Part shown: piece by piece, positions 1 to 12,568 of the stretch | How the letters are laid out: the number at the start of each line of letters is the position of its first letter | Position numbering within the stretch: position 1 is the first letter of the stretch | Assembly (NCBI RefSeq): GCF_001659605.2 | Contig: NC_035161.2 | Location: 26,645,691 to 26,709,690 of the forward strand | Reading direction: 5' to 3' | DNA: 64,000 nt | Source of the DNA: Manihot esculenta | Lineage: Eukaryota; Streptophyta; Magnoliopsida; Malpighiales; Euphorbiaceae | Notes under the pieces: model-generated | The model's database searches: none | What the model saw: the letters and a program-made list of their open reading frames with translations, nothing else | Told to the model about the DNA's origin: nothing | Program-made: the position numbers and the translations under genes

Positions 1-217
1 TGCATGTTCGGCGGCCGAACTTGACTTTCGGCGGCCGAACCTGGGTTTTCCTCCAATGCTATTTTCATGCAAAAACTCATTTAGTTTCATACTTTAAAAC
101 ATTAAAATTCATGAAAACATTTTATAAAACATGTCTTTACCCTTCTAGAAGTTCCCGACATCCGAAATTCCACCGGACGGTAGGAATTCCGATACCGGAG
201 TCTAGCCGGGTATTACA
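1..217 (-). mobile_element. Gypsy LTR fragment, E2-like, cut by window edge
   Basis: The segment ends in GCCGGGTATTACA, which read on the minus strand is the TGTAATACCCGGC start of the LTRs described below for E2 and E3. It holds two copies of the TTCGGC-N-GCCGAA inverted repeat and the conserved stretch about CCGGTGGAATTT and TCTAGAAGGG. It is therefore the outer (U3) end of a minus-strand Ty3/gypsy element whose body lies to the left of the window. The junction with copia-type coding sequence is at 217/218, so the gypsy element inserted into the copia element. The target duplication cannot be checked because the other end is outside the window. Confidence 0.85.
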
Positions 218-2425
218 ACCATCCTCCTTTTGGACCCTTGCTTTTAAAACGATAGCTCATCTAATCAACCATATGCCTACACTAGTTTTCAATTATGTGT
301 CTCTCTATCAGAAATTGTTCAGTCGATCACCAAATTATTAGTCTCTACGTGTATTTAGATTTTTGTATTATTCATATTTAAGGCCCTATATACACTCTAA
401 GTTTGATACTAACTCTATTATGTGTGTCTTTCTTGGTTACTCTTCAAATAAAAGTGCGCATATTTATTATAATATCAGTCAAAATAGATATACTGAGTCT
501 CGTCATGTTTTATTTTTAGAGAAAACTTTTCCTTTTTTAACTCAACAATATCCAGAGTCCTTGTCTTCATCATGTTAGTATAATGTTCCATATTCTTATC
601 CTATTTCAACGACTATTCTATTTATACCCACGATAGTTTCATCTCTCTCTCCGGCTATTATTATAGACTCACAGGCCACCATGTCAACAAATGATCAACT
701 AGTCTCATCTCTTTCGCAGCTCTCACTGAATTTCACTTCTTATTCTTCTTCAATCGAGATTATTACTCTTCCACTGCCGAATATCGTTCTCCCAACCATG
801 AATAATCATCCCATGATTACACATTGAAAGAATAATATTTAAAAATTCAAAATTTTAAATCATGTCCCCAGATACCCATTACCTGAAGTACTAGAACTAG
901 CAACAGTCAAACAGGCTTTAGCTGTTCTTGAGTGGCGTAATACTATGTCGGATGAATTTAATGTCTTGCTTGGTAATAAAACTTGAATTCTTGTTCCATC
1001 TGAGTCTCATCATAATCTGGTTGGTTGTAAGTGGATTTACAAGGTTAAAAGAAATGCGGATAACTCTATACAATGATATAAGGCCAGATTGGTAGCTGGT
1101 GGATATAATCAAAGGACAGGACTTGATTACAATGATACATTCAACCTAATAGTGAAACCGATTACAATTCGAATAGTGCTAACCTTGGTAGTTTTAAATT
1201 TACAGCTTGACGTTAACAATGCATTTCTACATAGTCCTTTGCAGGAGGAGGTATTTATACAACAACCACCTAGATAAAAGATCTTTCGAAGCCTTATCAT
1301 GTGTGTAAGTTACTTAAGGCTCTTTATGGCTTAAAGCAGACGCCTAGAGCATGATGTCAAGCTCTTCAGTCTTTCACTATATAATATGGGTTTCAATTAT
1401 CTCAATTTGATCATTCCTTATTTTTTTTATCGAAAAGGAAACATCTGTTGTTATTTTCTTGTGCATGTGGATGATCTCATTATAATAGGGAATGATTCAT
1501 CATTTGTATCTCGGTTTGTTCAAGCTCTAGGAAATAAGTTTTCATTGAAAGACCCTCAACCCTTGTCATTGTTTTCTTGGTGTGGATGTTCATCAAATGG
1601 CAAATAGTCTATTTCTTTCACAATATCATTATATCCGAAAACTTCTGGAAAGAGGTAATATAGATGGGGCTAAAGCAGTGTCTACTCCAATTATCGTAGA
1701 TAGCAACTTGAGGAAATCGATTTCTGGGTCTTTTGCTATAGGCCTTACTACTTATCAGAAATTAATTGGAGGATTACAGTATCTTAGTCTTACTAGACTG
1801 GATATTGCTTTTACAATTAATAAGTTATCGCAGTTCATGCAACATCCGAATCAATCGCATTGGCTAGCCTTGAAACAGCTGCTTCGATACCTCAAGTCCA
1901 CTATTGATTTCGGTTTTACTATCACCTCTCAATCAAAACTTGTTTTTCATACCTTTTCGGATGTAGATTGGGCGGGAGATCCTTGGGATAGAACTTCAAC
2001 TATGGGGTTTATTCTGTATTTTGGCAAAGTACCGATAAGTTGGAATTCCAAAAAGCAACGAACAGTTGCTCAATCCAGTACAGAAGTTGAATATAGGGCA
2101 ATTGCTTCAACAGCAGCTAAAGTTCAATGGGTTAAGTCCTTGCTAGCTGAACTCAGCTATAAGGTACCATCGTTGGTCTTCTACTATGAAAACATATCAA
2201 CAATGTATATGTGTCGGAATCCTATTTTTCATTCCAAGATAAACATCTTGAAATAGATATTCACTTTATTTGTGATTTGGTTTAATAAAGAACTCTTCGT
2301 ATTTTTCATATTTCGTTCAAGGATCAATTAGCTAATTTATTGATAAAACCATTGACAAAGATAAAGTTTCACATTAACAGGTCCAAGGTTGGTCTCCATG
2401 ATGGATCCTCAATCTTTCGGGGGAG
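218..2425 (+). pseudogene. Ty1/copia retrotransposon pol relic (integrase C-end, RT, RNase H)
   Basis: Conceptual translation gives, in order, copia polyprotein pieces. The end of integrase is at 218-580 (FWTLAFKTIAHLINHMPT, then VFLGYSSNK and SRHVLFLE). Reverse transcriptase is at about 860-1650 ([25 protein letters not shown], then the catalytic motif as VHVDDLIIIG). The RNase H-like end is at 1582-2256 (DVDWAGDP, GFILYFG, SSTEVEYRAIAS). The order and motifs are diagnostic of Ty1/copia. Several frameshifts and stops separate the pieces, so no polyprotein can be made. The 5' LTR, gag, protease and most of integrase lie beyond the gypsy insertion at 217. A purine tract at 2418-2425 marks the end of the interior. 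Confidence 0.9.
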
Positions 2426-2600
2426 TGTTAGGGACAATGTTAGTTCGATTTTGGAATTACAATCAAAATCAACCACTTGAATTTATCTTCTATTATAACT
2501 CTATTAGAGATAATGTTGATTCGGTTTTGAAATCACAATTAAAATCAACCACTTAAATTTATTTTCTGTTATAACTTGTTAACTGTGTGTTGATTAAAAT
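2426..2600 (+). repeat. Start of copia 3' LTR with a 76-bp tandem repeat
   Basis: The LTR begins TGTTAGGGACAATG directly after a GGGGGAG purine tract at 2418-2425, the normal copia 3' junction. Within it, about 76 bp starting at 2433 is repeated from 2509 (shared stretches AATCAACCACTT and TATAAC), with around ten differences. The 3' end of the LTR is not evident, because AT-rich DNA follows without a clear ...CA terminus or target duplication. Confidence 0.6.
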
Positions 2601-3105
2601 TTTTATATATTGTACTCTCTTATATCTTTTTATATTACATTCATATTAAAAATAAATTTTTATTCTGATAAAATTTCTTTATAAATAAAACTAAAAAAAA
2701 GCTAATGAGAAACTGATTAATTTGATTTGTAAAAATAAAATTTTCAATTGTTTATTTTTTTTTTAATTTAATTCGAAATTGAATCCACTGGTTGCATAAT
2801 CTATATGTAGAAGTAAATTCTGGTAAAATAATAATGCAAAAATTTTTCTTTAATAGTTTAAAGTGAAAACGATCCAGTTATTATTTAAAAAAATATTTTC
2901 CATTAATTCCATCTGCTTATATAAAAAAAAACTTTAAAAATATATTATCAACTTTTCTAAAAGAGAAAGACTAAATTTATCTTTCAACTATATATCAGAA
3001 ATAAGAATATAAAATTTCATCTTCTTATTTAAATTTATCCATGAGTTATATTTAAAAAGAAAAAATAAATACAAATAAGATCAAATAAATTAAAAAAATG
3101 TGATT
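2601..3105. other. AT-rich spacer, no gene seen
   Basis: This is very AT-rich sequence with long A and T runs and no open frame of note. It may include the rest of the degraded copia LTR. It is the target DNA into which E1 inserted. Confidence 0.6.
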
Positions 3106-3110
3106 CACAT

Positions 3111-5385
3111 TGTAATACCCGGCTAGACGCCGGCATCGGAATTCCTACTTTCCGGCGGAATTTCCGTTGGAATCTAGAATTTGAGGATGTCGGAAGTTTT
3201 TAGAAGGGTAAGAGAAAGTTTTTCTAAAATCTTTTTAAGTGTTTTAAGGTTTTAAACGAGATAGGACTTGAGTTTTGAAGAGAAAAGGCCAAGGGAAAAA
3301 AGTGCGGGTTCGGCCGCCGAAAGTATGTTCGGCCGCCGAAAGTGCCTTAGGTTTGGCCTCCGAAACTCCAAGTTCGGCCGTCGAACGTTGCATGGCTTTG
3401 CATGCAGGTTTGGCCGCCGAAGCTGAGGCGGTCAGCCGCCTATAAAGAGCCCTCAGTCGGTGAAATGGATCAGATTTGCTTCCTTTTCACTCTCAGAGGT
3501 GAGTTCTTGTTCCCCTTGGAAGGTTTTCATGGTTTTTCATCAAATCTGTCAAAGTTAAGTGAGTTTTCTCCTTGTTTTGAAGGTTTTGTACTTTGAGCAA
3601 AGTTTTGGAGAGTTTGGAGCTTAGATCCTCCATAGCTCTACGTTTGGATCACACCAGCCTTTGTTCTGTAAGAGGTAAGGGTCGATCCTTAGTTTTTATA
3701 ATGTTTTACACGAGTTTGAAGAAGGGAAAAGAGAGTTTATGGGTAGATATGCATGGTTAGGGTTTTTTGGTATTTTCTTGGTAAAAGTATGTATATGTGT
3801 TGTTTTGTAGTGTTTGTTGGGGTTTTAAGGTAGTTTTGAACCCCTTGGTGCATATACTAGAGTATATGTATGTCGAGGAATTGAGCTATGCATGTTGTGG
3901 GTGTGTGGATGGTTGAGAGGGTGAGTGATGCACGAAGCTGAGTTCTGGATGAACTCAGGTTTGGCAGCCGAAGGAAGGTTCAGCCGCCGAACGTGCTGAG
4001 GAGGTGGCTTCGGCTGCCTAAGCTTGCTTGAGATTGCCCCCGAAAGTTTGGACTTTCGGCTCTGGAGGAGAGGAGAGGTCGCCGAAGGTGCCACCGAACA
4101 TGCATGAGGTTCAGCTCTGGAGGGAGCATTCGGCCGCCGAATGTGCCGCCGAAGATGCTCTGTTCAGCCTTCCTTTGCATGTTTCCCATGTTCTAGGATG
4201 TTTTAGGGGGTTTTTGGGGAATTGTGTAAGAGTTGTGTATCAGTTGTATAGAGTATGTTTGGTCCCTCATTGAGTCCTCCATTGTAGGATTGGACCCGAG
4301 GAACCGAGGTGCATAGCAGTAGTAGCTGCATCAGAGTTAGAGATGGCCCAGAGTTAGCCAAGCATTGGCTACAGGTGAGTGGAACTAAACTTGATGTTTT
4401 AAATTGAGAAATGACACGCTTCTAGCATGATCCATGCATCATAAAATGCCATGTTATGTAGTAGGTTGTATTGCATTAGAATTCACGAATATGATGCATT
4501 GCATAAGATGTTATTGTGTGGATGAATGTTGGATGATCCTTAGCCCTTGATATAAGCAGAGATCCTATGAGATCAGATGAGATATGGCATGAGATAGCCA
4601 TACCAGGTCGCTCCTGGTACTGTGAGACAGTCAAGTAAGAGTCAATTAGCAAAGAGAAGTCCAGGTGACCGACGTAGTCTCCCTGGCATAGTTGGACTAT
4701 CAGAGAAGACCAGGTGACTGACGTAGTCTCCCTGGCACAGTTGGACAAATTCATCCGTGAGATGATATGTTTGTGATGTGATGCATTCCATGAGAGCATG
4801 TAATGAATGAACTGTTTTATTGTTCCTTCTCACTGGGCTGTAGTAGCTCATCCCACCCCCCGTAACCCCAGTTTTGCAGGTTCCGAGATAGCTATGGGAA
4901 GTCAGAGTCAGCAAGAGTAAAGAGGAAAGATATGCATGAATGTATGTTTGTAATAGAATAGTGGATATGATGTAATTAACAGATTAGTGTGTAATGTATC
5001 GAATTGTACTATCAGATAATGGATAGAATTGTGCTTTACCCTAGTGTCTTTGCTTTAGTATGATGTATGATTCATTCCTTTGTACATAGATCCTGTTTTA
5101 CGTTTCTTGATGAGAAATGTGTGGAACCAAGGCGGACTTGTGATATGCTGACCCTATGTGAGTGGGTTCTATGTTTTCAGACATAGTGCATACAGGTCGA
5201 GCTTGGTAACTCTGAGATGAGTTTACAGGATTGTTGTTTATGTTGAATCATGTATGGGATTTATCAGGTACACAGAGAGTATAGTCGGCTTGCTACGGTT
5301 CCCGGCGGCTTTAAGCCGATCTGGATCCTAGTGCCAGTGATGGTTCGGGCCGTTACAAAGGGGTACCGGTTTCCGGGCTATTACA
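3111..5385 (+). repeat. E1 5' LTR (2275 bp)
   Basis: Starts TGTAATACCCGG and ends GGGCTATTACA. It holds two clusters of TTCGGC-N-GCCGAA-like inverted repeats (about 3309-3425 and 3960-4160), a TATA-like box at 3440, splice-donor-like sites at 3499, 3675 and 4375, acceptor-like sites at 4287 and 4879, and a short minisatellite of CCAGGTGACCGACGTAGTC-type units at about 4600-4745. Confidence 0.93.
3440..3447 (+). promoter_or_regulatory. TATA box of E1 5' LTR
   Basis: CTATAAAG lies 330 bp into the LTR, after the first palindrome cluster. The same position in the 3' LTR (9562-9569) is identical. E4 has CCTATATCTG at the same place (46015 and 50780) and E2 has CTATAAAAG on the minus strand (36650-36658 and 44363-44371). 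The shared placement suggests that the U3/R boundary is near LTR +360, leaving roughly 1.9 kb of R-U5 leader. Confidence 0.6.
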
Positions 5386-5388
5386 GAT

Positions 5389-5400
5389 TGGTATCAGAGC
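5389..5400 (+). other. E1 primer-binding site (initiator Met tRNA)
   Basis: TGGTATCAGAGC begins three bases after the end of the LTR. It is complementary to the 3' end of plant initiator methionine tRNA, the primer used by many plant LTR retrotransposons. Confidence 0.9.
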
Positions 5401-5676
5401 ATAGGACCTCAACAGTACGATGTGTTGAGCAAAGATGCTCAAGGACTAGAGATATCCCACATCGGAAAGAGGTGTTGTCTTGTATAGGAGGGTAAGCACA
5501 ATAGGCAAAATCATGTCCACTAGGAGAATGTGGAGTCCTGTCTTGCATGATGATGTGGAATGCCATGATGAGATGCATGTGCATTATTGATATGTTCTCT
5601 ATATGTGTTGTGGATTCGTGTGTTCTCACATGGATCATTTGATGTTTTGTGTGATGTTGTGTTTTTCAGACATAGG

Positions 5677-7008
5677 ATGAGAGGAACTCGTCTATCTGCT
5701 AGATTGACTGGAGCTCCGCCAGAGAATGAGGGCATAGATGCCCATATTCCTGTTCTGCAAAGGGCAACGTCAGGTAGATTAAGCAGAGAAGGTACATCAG
5801 GGGACCCGAGAAGGTCTTTTGATGAGAGTAGAAGGGGAGTAGCTCAGGGTGGTATATCAAGGGATATGAGGGAAGTAAAGGAGGATGAGCAGAGCAGAGA
5901 TGGTAGCTTGGGCATGAGTATGTTAGGAGTGGATATGGGTGAGTCCCAAGGAGGCACTCAGGCCTCGGGATTTGTTCCATCTCAGTATCCGCCCTACCCG
6001 TGGGGGTCAGGGTATCCGATGGGTGGTACAGCAGGTTTCCCTAGTTATAACCCATATCCTACCTTTATGCCCTATCCTCCCTTTTACCCGCCATATCCAT
6101 AGTATACCAGGGTTCCACCCTTCTTTTGTTACCCAGGTTCAGCAAATCCTACCTCAGGGAATGTTGCACCTCCTCCACCACCAGTAGCCCCAGTTATCCA
6201 AACACCTAAGCCGAGTTCACCTGGAGGAAGTAAGGTAAAGATGACGGACTATTTGAGGTTGGATGTTCCCATGTTTGAACCAGGTGATGACCCGTTGGAG
6301 TATCTCAGAACGGTCAAGATGATAACTGATGAGTTGGGAGCCAGTGAGAGTAGAGCCATTCAGATGGCAGGGTTCACATTGAAATGTAAGAAGGCAAGGG
6401 AATGGTTCAACCATTATGTGGACCCGAGGGTGGAAAGCTTATCTTGGGAACAATTTGCCAATGAGTTTGTAGGATGGACTTTTCTAGATAGCTCAAAAGA
6501 GCGTAAGGAGGCTGCCGTAAAGAGTAAAAAGAAAGTCAAAAGCCTCAAAAGGTCACAGAAAAGTGAGTACTGGAAGCAGCTAAAGTCTGGTCTGGGAATA
6601 GGTGAGGGATCGAGCTCTGGTTTGACCGACTCCAGATGTTCGAGGTGCGGTAGGGCGCACAAGGGAGTCTGCCTGGTAGGGACAACAGCATGTTTCAGGT
6701 GCGGACAGGAGGGACATATAGCACGAGAGTGTTCCACCGCGATAGTGATAACACAGTCCCAGCAGACAGCCTCAGACAGAGTGGCTCAGCCAGGAGTGCT
6801 AGCCATGGCGATGGGCAGAGGCAGAGGGAGCGGGATCACTCCTTCTTCCATAGGTTCCCCAGGTGAAGGTCCATCAGTGCCAGCACGGATCTTCGCTTTG
6901 ACGCAGCAGGAGGCTCACACATCGGACATGGCGGTGACAGGTACTTTTTCACTTCCATATGTTTTGATGTGTCTGCTGTTAGAGACTCTGATGTTTCGCT
7001 TTCCTTAG
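5677..7008 (+). pseudogene. E1 gag pseudogene
   Basis: One reading frame runs from an ATG at 5677 (MRGTRLSARLTGAPP) to 7008. It is broken by a TAG at 6100-6102 where sister elements read through (the proline/tyrosine-rich stretch). It contains the start of the retrotransposon capsid region (6241-6480, [18 protein letters not shown]). It ends in a tandem zinc-knuckle region with [14 protein letters not shown] from 6691. Compared with the E2 gag, roughly 130 residues between the capsid core and the basic linker are missing, so this is an internally deleted nucleocapsid protein. It lies in the same frame and order as gag in E2 and E3. Confidence 0.85.
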
Positions 7009-9218
7009 GGCCTTGAGAGCCACAGAGAGTAGGGGTTTGATAGCTTCTGGGATTAGAGTGTCCTCTTTGGGTCAGCGGACCCAAGTGTGATCCATCAGCG
7101 ACAGAGTCAGTCTGCCAGTTGAGTTCAGTGCTAGTTGTGAGTAGGTGCCTTCCAACTGACCTAGTGGTTCTAGAGTGACTGTTTGAGGTCATTCTAGGGG
7201 TGGATGGACTAGCTACTCATAGTACTGCCGTATAGCAGAGGCAGAGTAGTCAGGCTTAGAGATCAGGATGGATCACAGGTAGTTTATTGAGGGGACAGTG
7301 TAAAGATGCCTAGAAGTTTGATATCAGCCCTATAGGCTTTTAGGCTAGTCAGGAAAGGTGGTCAGAGGTGTCTTGCTTGTGTCAGAGAGCATAGCAGTTA
7401 GTCAGATCAGGGGGGAACCAGTTTTAGTGCCCGCAGCCAGAGAAAAGTTGTAGATGTTGCCCCAGACAAGTTGCCAAGTTTACCACCTGCTAAGAGAATA
7501 GAGTGGGCTATAGGAGTGGTGTCTGGACCCAGAACCATTCCTAGTCTTCTTTGCAGGATGGCACCAGTAGAGTGAGAGAGATAGTAAAAGCCAGATGAGT
7601 AGTTGCTAGAGTTGGTAGACAAGGATTGTATTCGACTTAGTACCTCACCCTGGAATGTTTCAGAGTTGTGATGGGAAACGAAGGATGAATCCGTGAGACT
7701 TTGCTTCGACTGCAAGTCGTTGGACAAAGTCACTACCAGCAAGGATCTGTTACCTTGGATCGACAATCTATTGTCGACCAAGAAAAATCTGAAATCCAAG
7801 TACTATCAGGTAGGATGAGAGTAACCAAGAAAGTAAGGACAGCGTCCAGGAAGAAAATATGGGCACTAAGGGTTACGGGCGAGTACTGCCCTTATAGCAT
7901 TCATGACTCTCATAAACAGAGGTTTTAGTGCGAGTCTGACTCAATCCGGTATTGACAATACCGTGATGAGGTCCAGAAACACAGAGGAGAGTGCCCATTA
8001 TCAGGAAATAGTGATATAGACCTTGAGAGAACATGGCTTAGATGCCAAGTTCTTCAGGTGTGAGTTCTAATTGAGAAGTAATTCAGTACCAGAAAAAAAA
8101 ATTGAAGTAGTCCCCAGGAAAGGAAAGGTTATAGCAATGAGCTTAGACCCATCTCAGTGACAAGGATCAGTAGTTTATGGGTTTGGCAGATTGTTACAGA
8201 AAGGTCAGTCTAATGAGCAAGAAAGACCCGAAGTTGTGTGAGTAGTGTAACAAGGGTTGTGAAGCACTAAAGTAAAACTGACATCAGTACCATACAGTAC
8301 AGTACCGTACAGTACCGTACCGGACAGTACAGTACAGTATAGTACAGTACCTTGTGATACATCCCTTGTATTGTGTGGTAAGGTAAGAGGCAGGGTAAGA
8401 CGCATGAGTTGAATTATCCTACTCATAGTCTAGAGATAGTAGTTGACTCAAGATGTGGAGATACTACCCGTATGGGGTAAGAGCTGAGATCTTTATCGAT
8501 CAAACGAGTTTACAGTGATGAGTCTGAAACAGGGGTAATAGGTGCAACTGCTTAACGACTCCAAACCAGTATCGATGGGGTGAGGCAGATAAGATGGTAG
8601 CTGCCCTCAATCGGAAGTCGCTTACCAGGTTGTAATACTTCAGATTGATGATCGGATGGATCAACTAGCAGGAGCCAGTTGTCTTCCAAGCTAGATCTGA
8701 AATCTGAGTACTAGTTGTTAAGAGCTAGAGTTAGTCCAGTGTGAAATCAAAAGAGAAGAAGCCAGTGTAGTAAAGAAGGGCAAGGATCAGAGTGCATAGC
8801 GGAAGGGTATAGTATTGTTTGTGGTGTCTCCAGTACATGGTGATCCAATGAAGGTTGAGAGATAAAAGGTTAAACCCGTGGAATCTTGTAGAGGATTATA
8901 GAGATCAAAACCATTCGGTTTCCTTGTTTCTTTTGTTCTGGAGTGGTGTTGGATCCGATAGAGGTTCTGTATGAACCAGAGGTGGAGATCTCAGGGAATC
9001 TCACCTATAGAGCAGAGTTACAGCGGATCATACACACTCAGCTCACAGAATAGAAGAACAGAACGATCTGTTAAGGGACAGCCCTTAGAATCACCCCAGG
9101 AATATCGTATGGCTAGGCGACCCGAGAGTTTTTACTCCAGCGATATCTGTGTTTCTCTTCGGAGAGCAGAGTTCCGCTTCGTTTGTTTGTTTGTTAACAT
9201 TCGAGGACGAATGTTCTT
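7009..9218 (+). pseudogene. E1 pol relic, heavily degraded
   Basis: Nucleotide blocks resemble the pol of E2 and E3: protease-region sequence at about 7020-7330, RT-like sequence at about 7440-8060 and fragments after about 8420. Stops and frameshifts occur every few codons. No RT, RNase H or integrase active site can be read. The region ends at the purine tract of the 3' LTR. A short simple repeat interrupts it at 8281-8352. Confidence 0.7.
8281..8352 (+). repeat. Short (CAGTAC)-type simple repeat
   Basis: Repeated CAGTAC and CCGTAC units occupy about 70 bp within the E1 pol relic, probably slippage in dead coding sequence. Confidence 0.7.
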
Positions 9219-9232
9219 AAAGGGGGGAAGAA
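9219..9232 (+). other. E1 polypurine tract
   Basis: AAAGGGGGGAAGAA ends immediately before the TG of the 3' LTR. This is the usual plus-strand primer, and it is nearly identical in E4 (50447-50460). Confidence 0.9.
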
Positions 9233-11546
9233 TGTAATACCCGGCTAGACGCCGGCATCGAAATTCCTACTTTCCAGCGGAATTTCCGTTGGAATCTAGA
9301 ATTTGAGGATGTCAGAAGTTTTTAGAAGGGTAAGAGAAAGTTTTTCTAAAATCTTTTTAAGTGTTTTAAGGTTTTAAATGAGATAGGACTTGAGTTTTGA
9401 AGAGAAAAGGCCAAGGGAACAAAGTGCGGGTTCGGCCGCCGAAAGTATGTTCGGCTGCCGAAAGTGCCTTAGGTTTGGCCCCCGAAACTCCAAGTTTGGC
9501 CGCTGAACATTGTATGGCTTTGCATGCAGGTTTGGCCGCCGAAGCTGAGGCGGTCAGCCGCCTATAAAGAGCCCTCAGTCGGTGAAATGGATTGGATTTG
9601 CTTCCTTTTCACTCTCAGAGGTGAGTTCTTATTCCCCTTGGAAGGTTTTCATGGTTTTTCATCAAATCTGTCAAAGTTAAGTGAGTTTTCTCCTTGTTTT
9701 GAAGGTTTTGTACTTTGAGAAAAGTTTTGGAGAGTTTGGAGCTTAGATCCTCCATAGCTCTACGTTTGGATCACACCAGCCTTTGTTCTGTAAGAGGTAA
9801 GGGTCGATCCTTAGTTTTTATAATGTTTTACACGAGTTTGATGAAGGGAAAAGAGAGTTTATGGGTAGATATGCATGGTTAGGGTTTTTTGGTGTTTTCT
9901 TGGTAAAAGTATGTATATGTGTTGTTTTGTAGTGTTTGTTGGGGTTTTAAGGTAGTTTTGAACCCCTTGGTGCATATACTAGAGTATATGTATGTTGAGG
10001 AATTGAGCTGTGCATGTTGTGGGTGTGTGGATGGTTGAGAGGGTGAGTGATGCACGAAGCTGAGTTCTGGATGAACTCAGGTTCGGCAGCTGAACGTGCT
10101 GAGGAGGTGGCTTCGGCTGCCTAAGCTTGCTTGAGATTGCCCCCGAAAGTTTGGACTTTCGGCTCTGGAGGAGAGGTTCGGCCGCCGAAGGTGCCGCCGA
10201 ACATGCATGAGGTTCGGCTCTGGAGGGAGCATTCGGCCGCCGAATGTGCCGCCGAAGATGCTCTGTTCAGCCTTCCTTTGCATGTTTCCCATGTTCTAGG
10301 ATGTTTTAGGGGGTTTTTGGGGAATTGTGTAAGAGTTGTGTATCAGTTGTATAGAGTATGTTTGGTCCCTCATTGAGTCCTCCATTGTAGGATTGGACCC
10401 GAGGAACCGAGGTGCATAGCAGTAGTAGCTGCATCAGAGTTAGAGATGGCCCAGAGTTAGCCAAGCATTGGCTACAGGTGAGTGGAACTAAACTTGATGT
10501 TTTAAATTGAGAAATGACACGCTTCTAGCATGATCCATGCATCATAAAATGCCATGTTATGTAGTAGGTTGTATTGCATTAGAATTCACGAATATGATGC
10601 ATTGCATAAGATGTTATTGTGTGGATGAATGTTGGATGATCCTTAGCCCTTGATATAAGCAGAAATCCTATGAGATCAGATGAGATATGGCATGAGATAG
10701 CCATACTAGGTCGCTCCTGGACAGACCAGGTCGCTCCTGGTATTGTGAGACAGTCAGGTAAGAGTCAGTTAGCGAAGAGAAGTCCAGGTGACCGACGTAG
10801 TCTCCCTGGCATAGTTGGACTATCAGAGAAGACCAGGTGACCAACGTAGTCTCCCTGGCACAGTTGGACATATTTTTATATGTATATAGTAGAGGGCTAG
10901 TGGTGACAAATTCATCCGTGAGATGATATGTTTGTGATGTGATGCATTCCATGAGAGCATGTAATGAATGAACTGTTTTATTGTTCCTTCTCATTGGGCT
11001 GTAGTAGCTCATCCCACCCCCCGTAACCCCAGTTTTGCAGGTTCCGAGATAGCTATGGGAAGTCAGAGTCAACAAGAGTAAAGAGGAAAGATATGCATGA
11101 ATGTATGTTTGTAATAGAATAGTGGACATGATGTAATTAACAGATTAGTGTGTAATGTATCGAATTGTACTATCAGATAATGGATAGAATTGTGCTTTAC
11201 CCTAGTGTCTTTGCTTTAGTATGATGTATGATTCATCCCTTTGTACATAGATCCTGTTTTACGTTTCTTGATGAGAAATGTGTGGAACCAAGGCGGACTT
11301 GTGATATGCTGACCCTATGTGAGTGGGTTCTATGTTTTCAGACATAGTGCATACAGGTCGAGCTTGGTAACTCTGAGATAAGTTTACAGGATTGTTGTTT
11401 ATGTTGAATCATGTATGGGATTTATCAGGTACACAGAGAGTATAGTCGGCTTGCTACGGGTCCCGGCGGCCTTAAGCCGATCTGGATCCTAGTGCTAGTG
11501 ATGGTTCGGGCCGTTACAAAGAGGTACCGGTTTCCGAGCTATTACA
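9233..11546 (+). repeat. E1 3' LTR (2314 bp)
   Basis: Same ends and internal landmarks as the 5' LTR. It is longer by small insertions, including an extra AGGTCGCTCCTGG unit at about 10711-10735 and a block at about 10865-10910 absent from the 5' copy. The perfect target repeat CACAT follows at 11547-11551. Confidence 0.93.
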
Positions 11547-11551
11547 CACAT

Positions 11552-12568
11552 TCTTAAATCTTAATAGGTACAAATAAGTGAAATTATTTATGAAATATTC
11601 GAGACTCAACTCGATAACTTTTTAATTGAATTCAACTAGTTTTCTAAACGAGTCAAACTCAAATTTTTTTAAATTCGTTTAATAAATAAAACGAGTTTAA
11701 ATTTTATAATATTCAACTCGTTAATACGTATATGCTCGACTTATTTTAAAGTTTATGAATAGTCTCGCGAATTGGCTCATTGAGTGAGCTCATGAATAAA
11801 TTTATTAAATAGACTGAATTCAATATTATAAGAGAATTGAATTCAAACTTGAGTCTACGGTTAAGACAAAACCTATCAAAATTCCGCTTCGCTTAGTTCT
11901 ATTATAATTCTAAAATTTATAGAAATTTGATTCATTAAAATTTAAGAATTCATTTTTTTATATAGATTCATGAGCTAACTTATATATACTTATATAACTA
12001 AAATTTATTAATTTTAAATTAAAATTTATTATAATTATAAATAAATTAATTTTTTTAAAAATTATTCTGTATTAAATTCGATAAAAGTTAAACTTATTTT
12101 AATTTATTTATACAAATAAAATCTGCACTTATTAATATTTAAATTGAATCAAAATTAGTAAAGTTCAATTTAACTGGAATTTTTAAAAAAATTAATGAAT
12201 TAAATTTACACTCTCTAAAGTTTCACACGTTTATTATTGATAGGTGATAATTTTATTTTATTTTTAATAATATTTTAGAAATAAATTTAAATAAAAAATA
12301 AAATTTATATTTTTTACTTCTAACCAATTGATAGTAAGTTTAACATTTTAGCCAAAACAAAACTATAGTGCTCCAATGTAATAATTGGTCACAGAAGGAA
12401 TTCAATTCAATCAAATTGGGTATCAGAATTACCCAACCGTTCTCATGCCTAAGTTTTGAGCCCATTTTCTTCTCCAATCCAATAAAGCCATTTAGGCCAT
12501 GGAAGGAAGCGTGGAATATTGGAGAAACTCCAAGCGCCCTCGCGGTTTTCACATATACTTATAATCCC
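11552..12568. other. AT-rich intergenic region upstream of the UBX gene
   Basis: No coding frame, repeat pair or RNA gene was recognised. The last 200 bp lead into the PUX8-like promoter. Confidence 0.6.

Larger units (their letters stand above)
3111..11546 (+). mobile_element. E1: complete Ty3/gypsy LTR retrotransposon, 5-bp TSD CACAT
   Basis: Two long direct repeats (3111-5385 and 9233-11546) both start TGTAATACCCGG and end CTATTACA. The element is flanked by perfect 5-bp direct repeats CACAT (3106-3110 and 11547-11551). A primer-binding site follows the left LTR and a purine tract precedes the right one, so both boundaries are secure. The interior is only about 3.85 kb. It has a decayed gag and an unreadable pol, so E1 could only have moved with proteins from another copy or before it decayed. 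The LTRs differ by small indels and many substitutions, for example an extra block at about 10711-10735 and 10865-10910, which makes E1 older than E4. Confidence 0.95.

Noticed and set aside
10668..11129. 153-codon minus-strand frame in the E1 3' LTR
   Set aside because: Lies wholly within the LTR, over the minisatellite, and is not matched by an intact frame in the 5' LTR.
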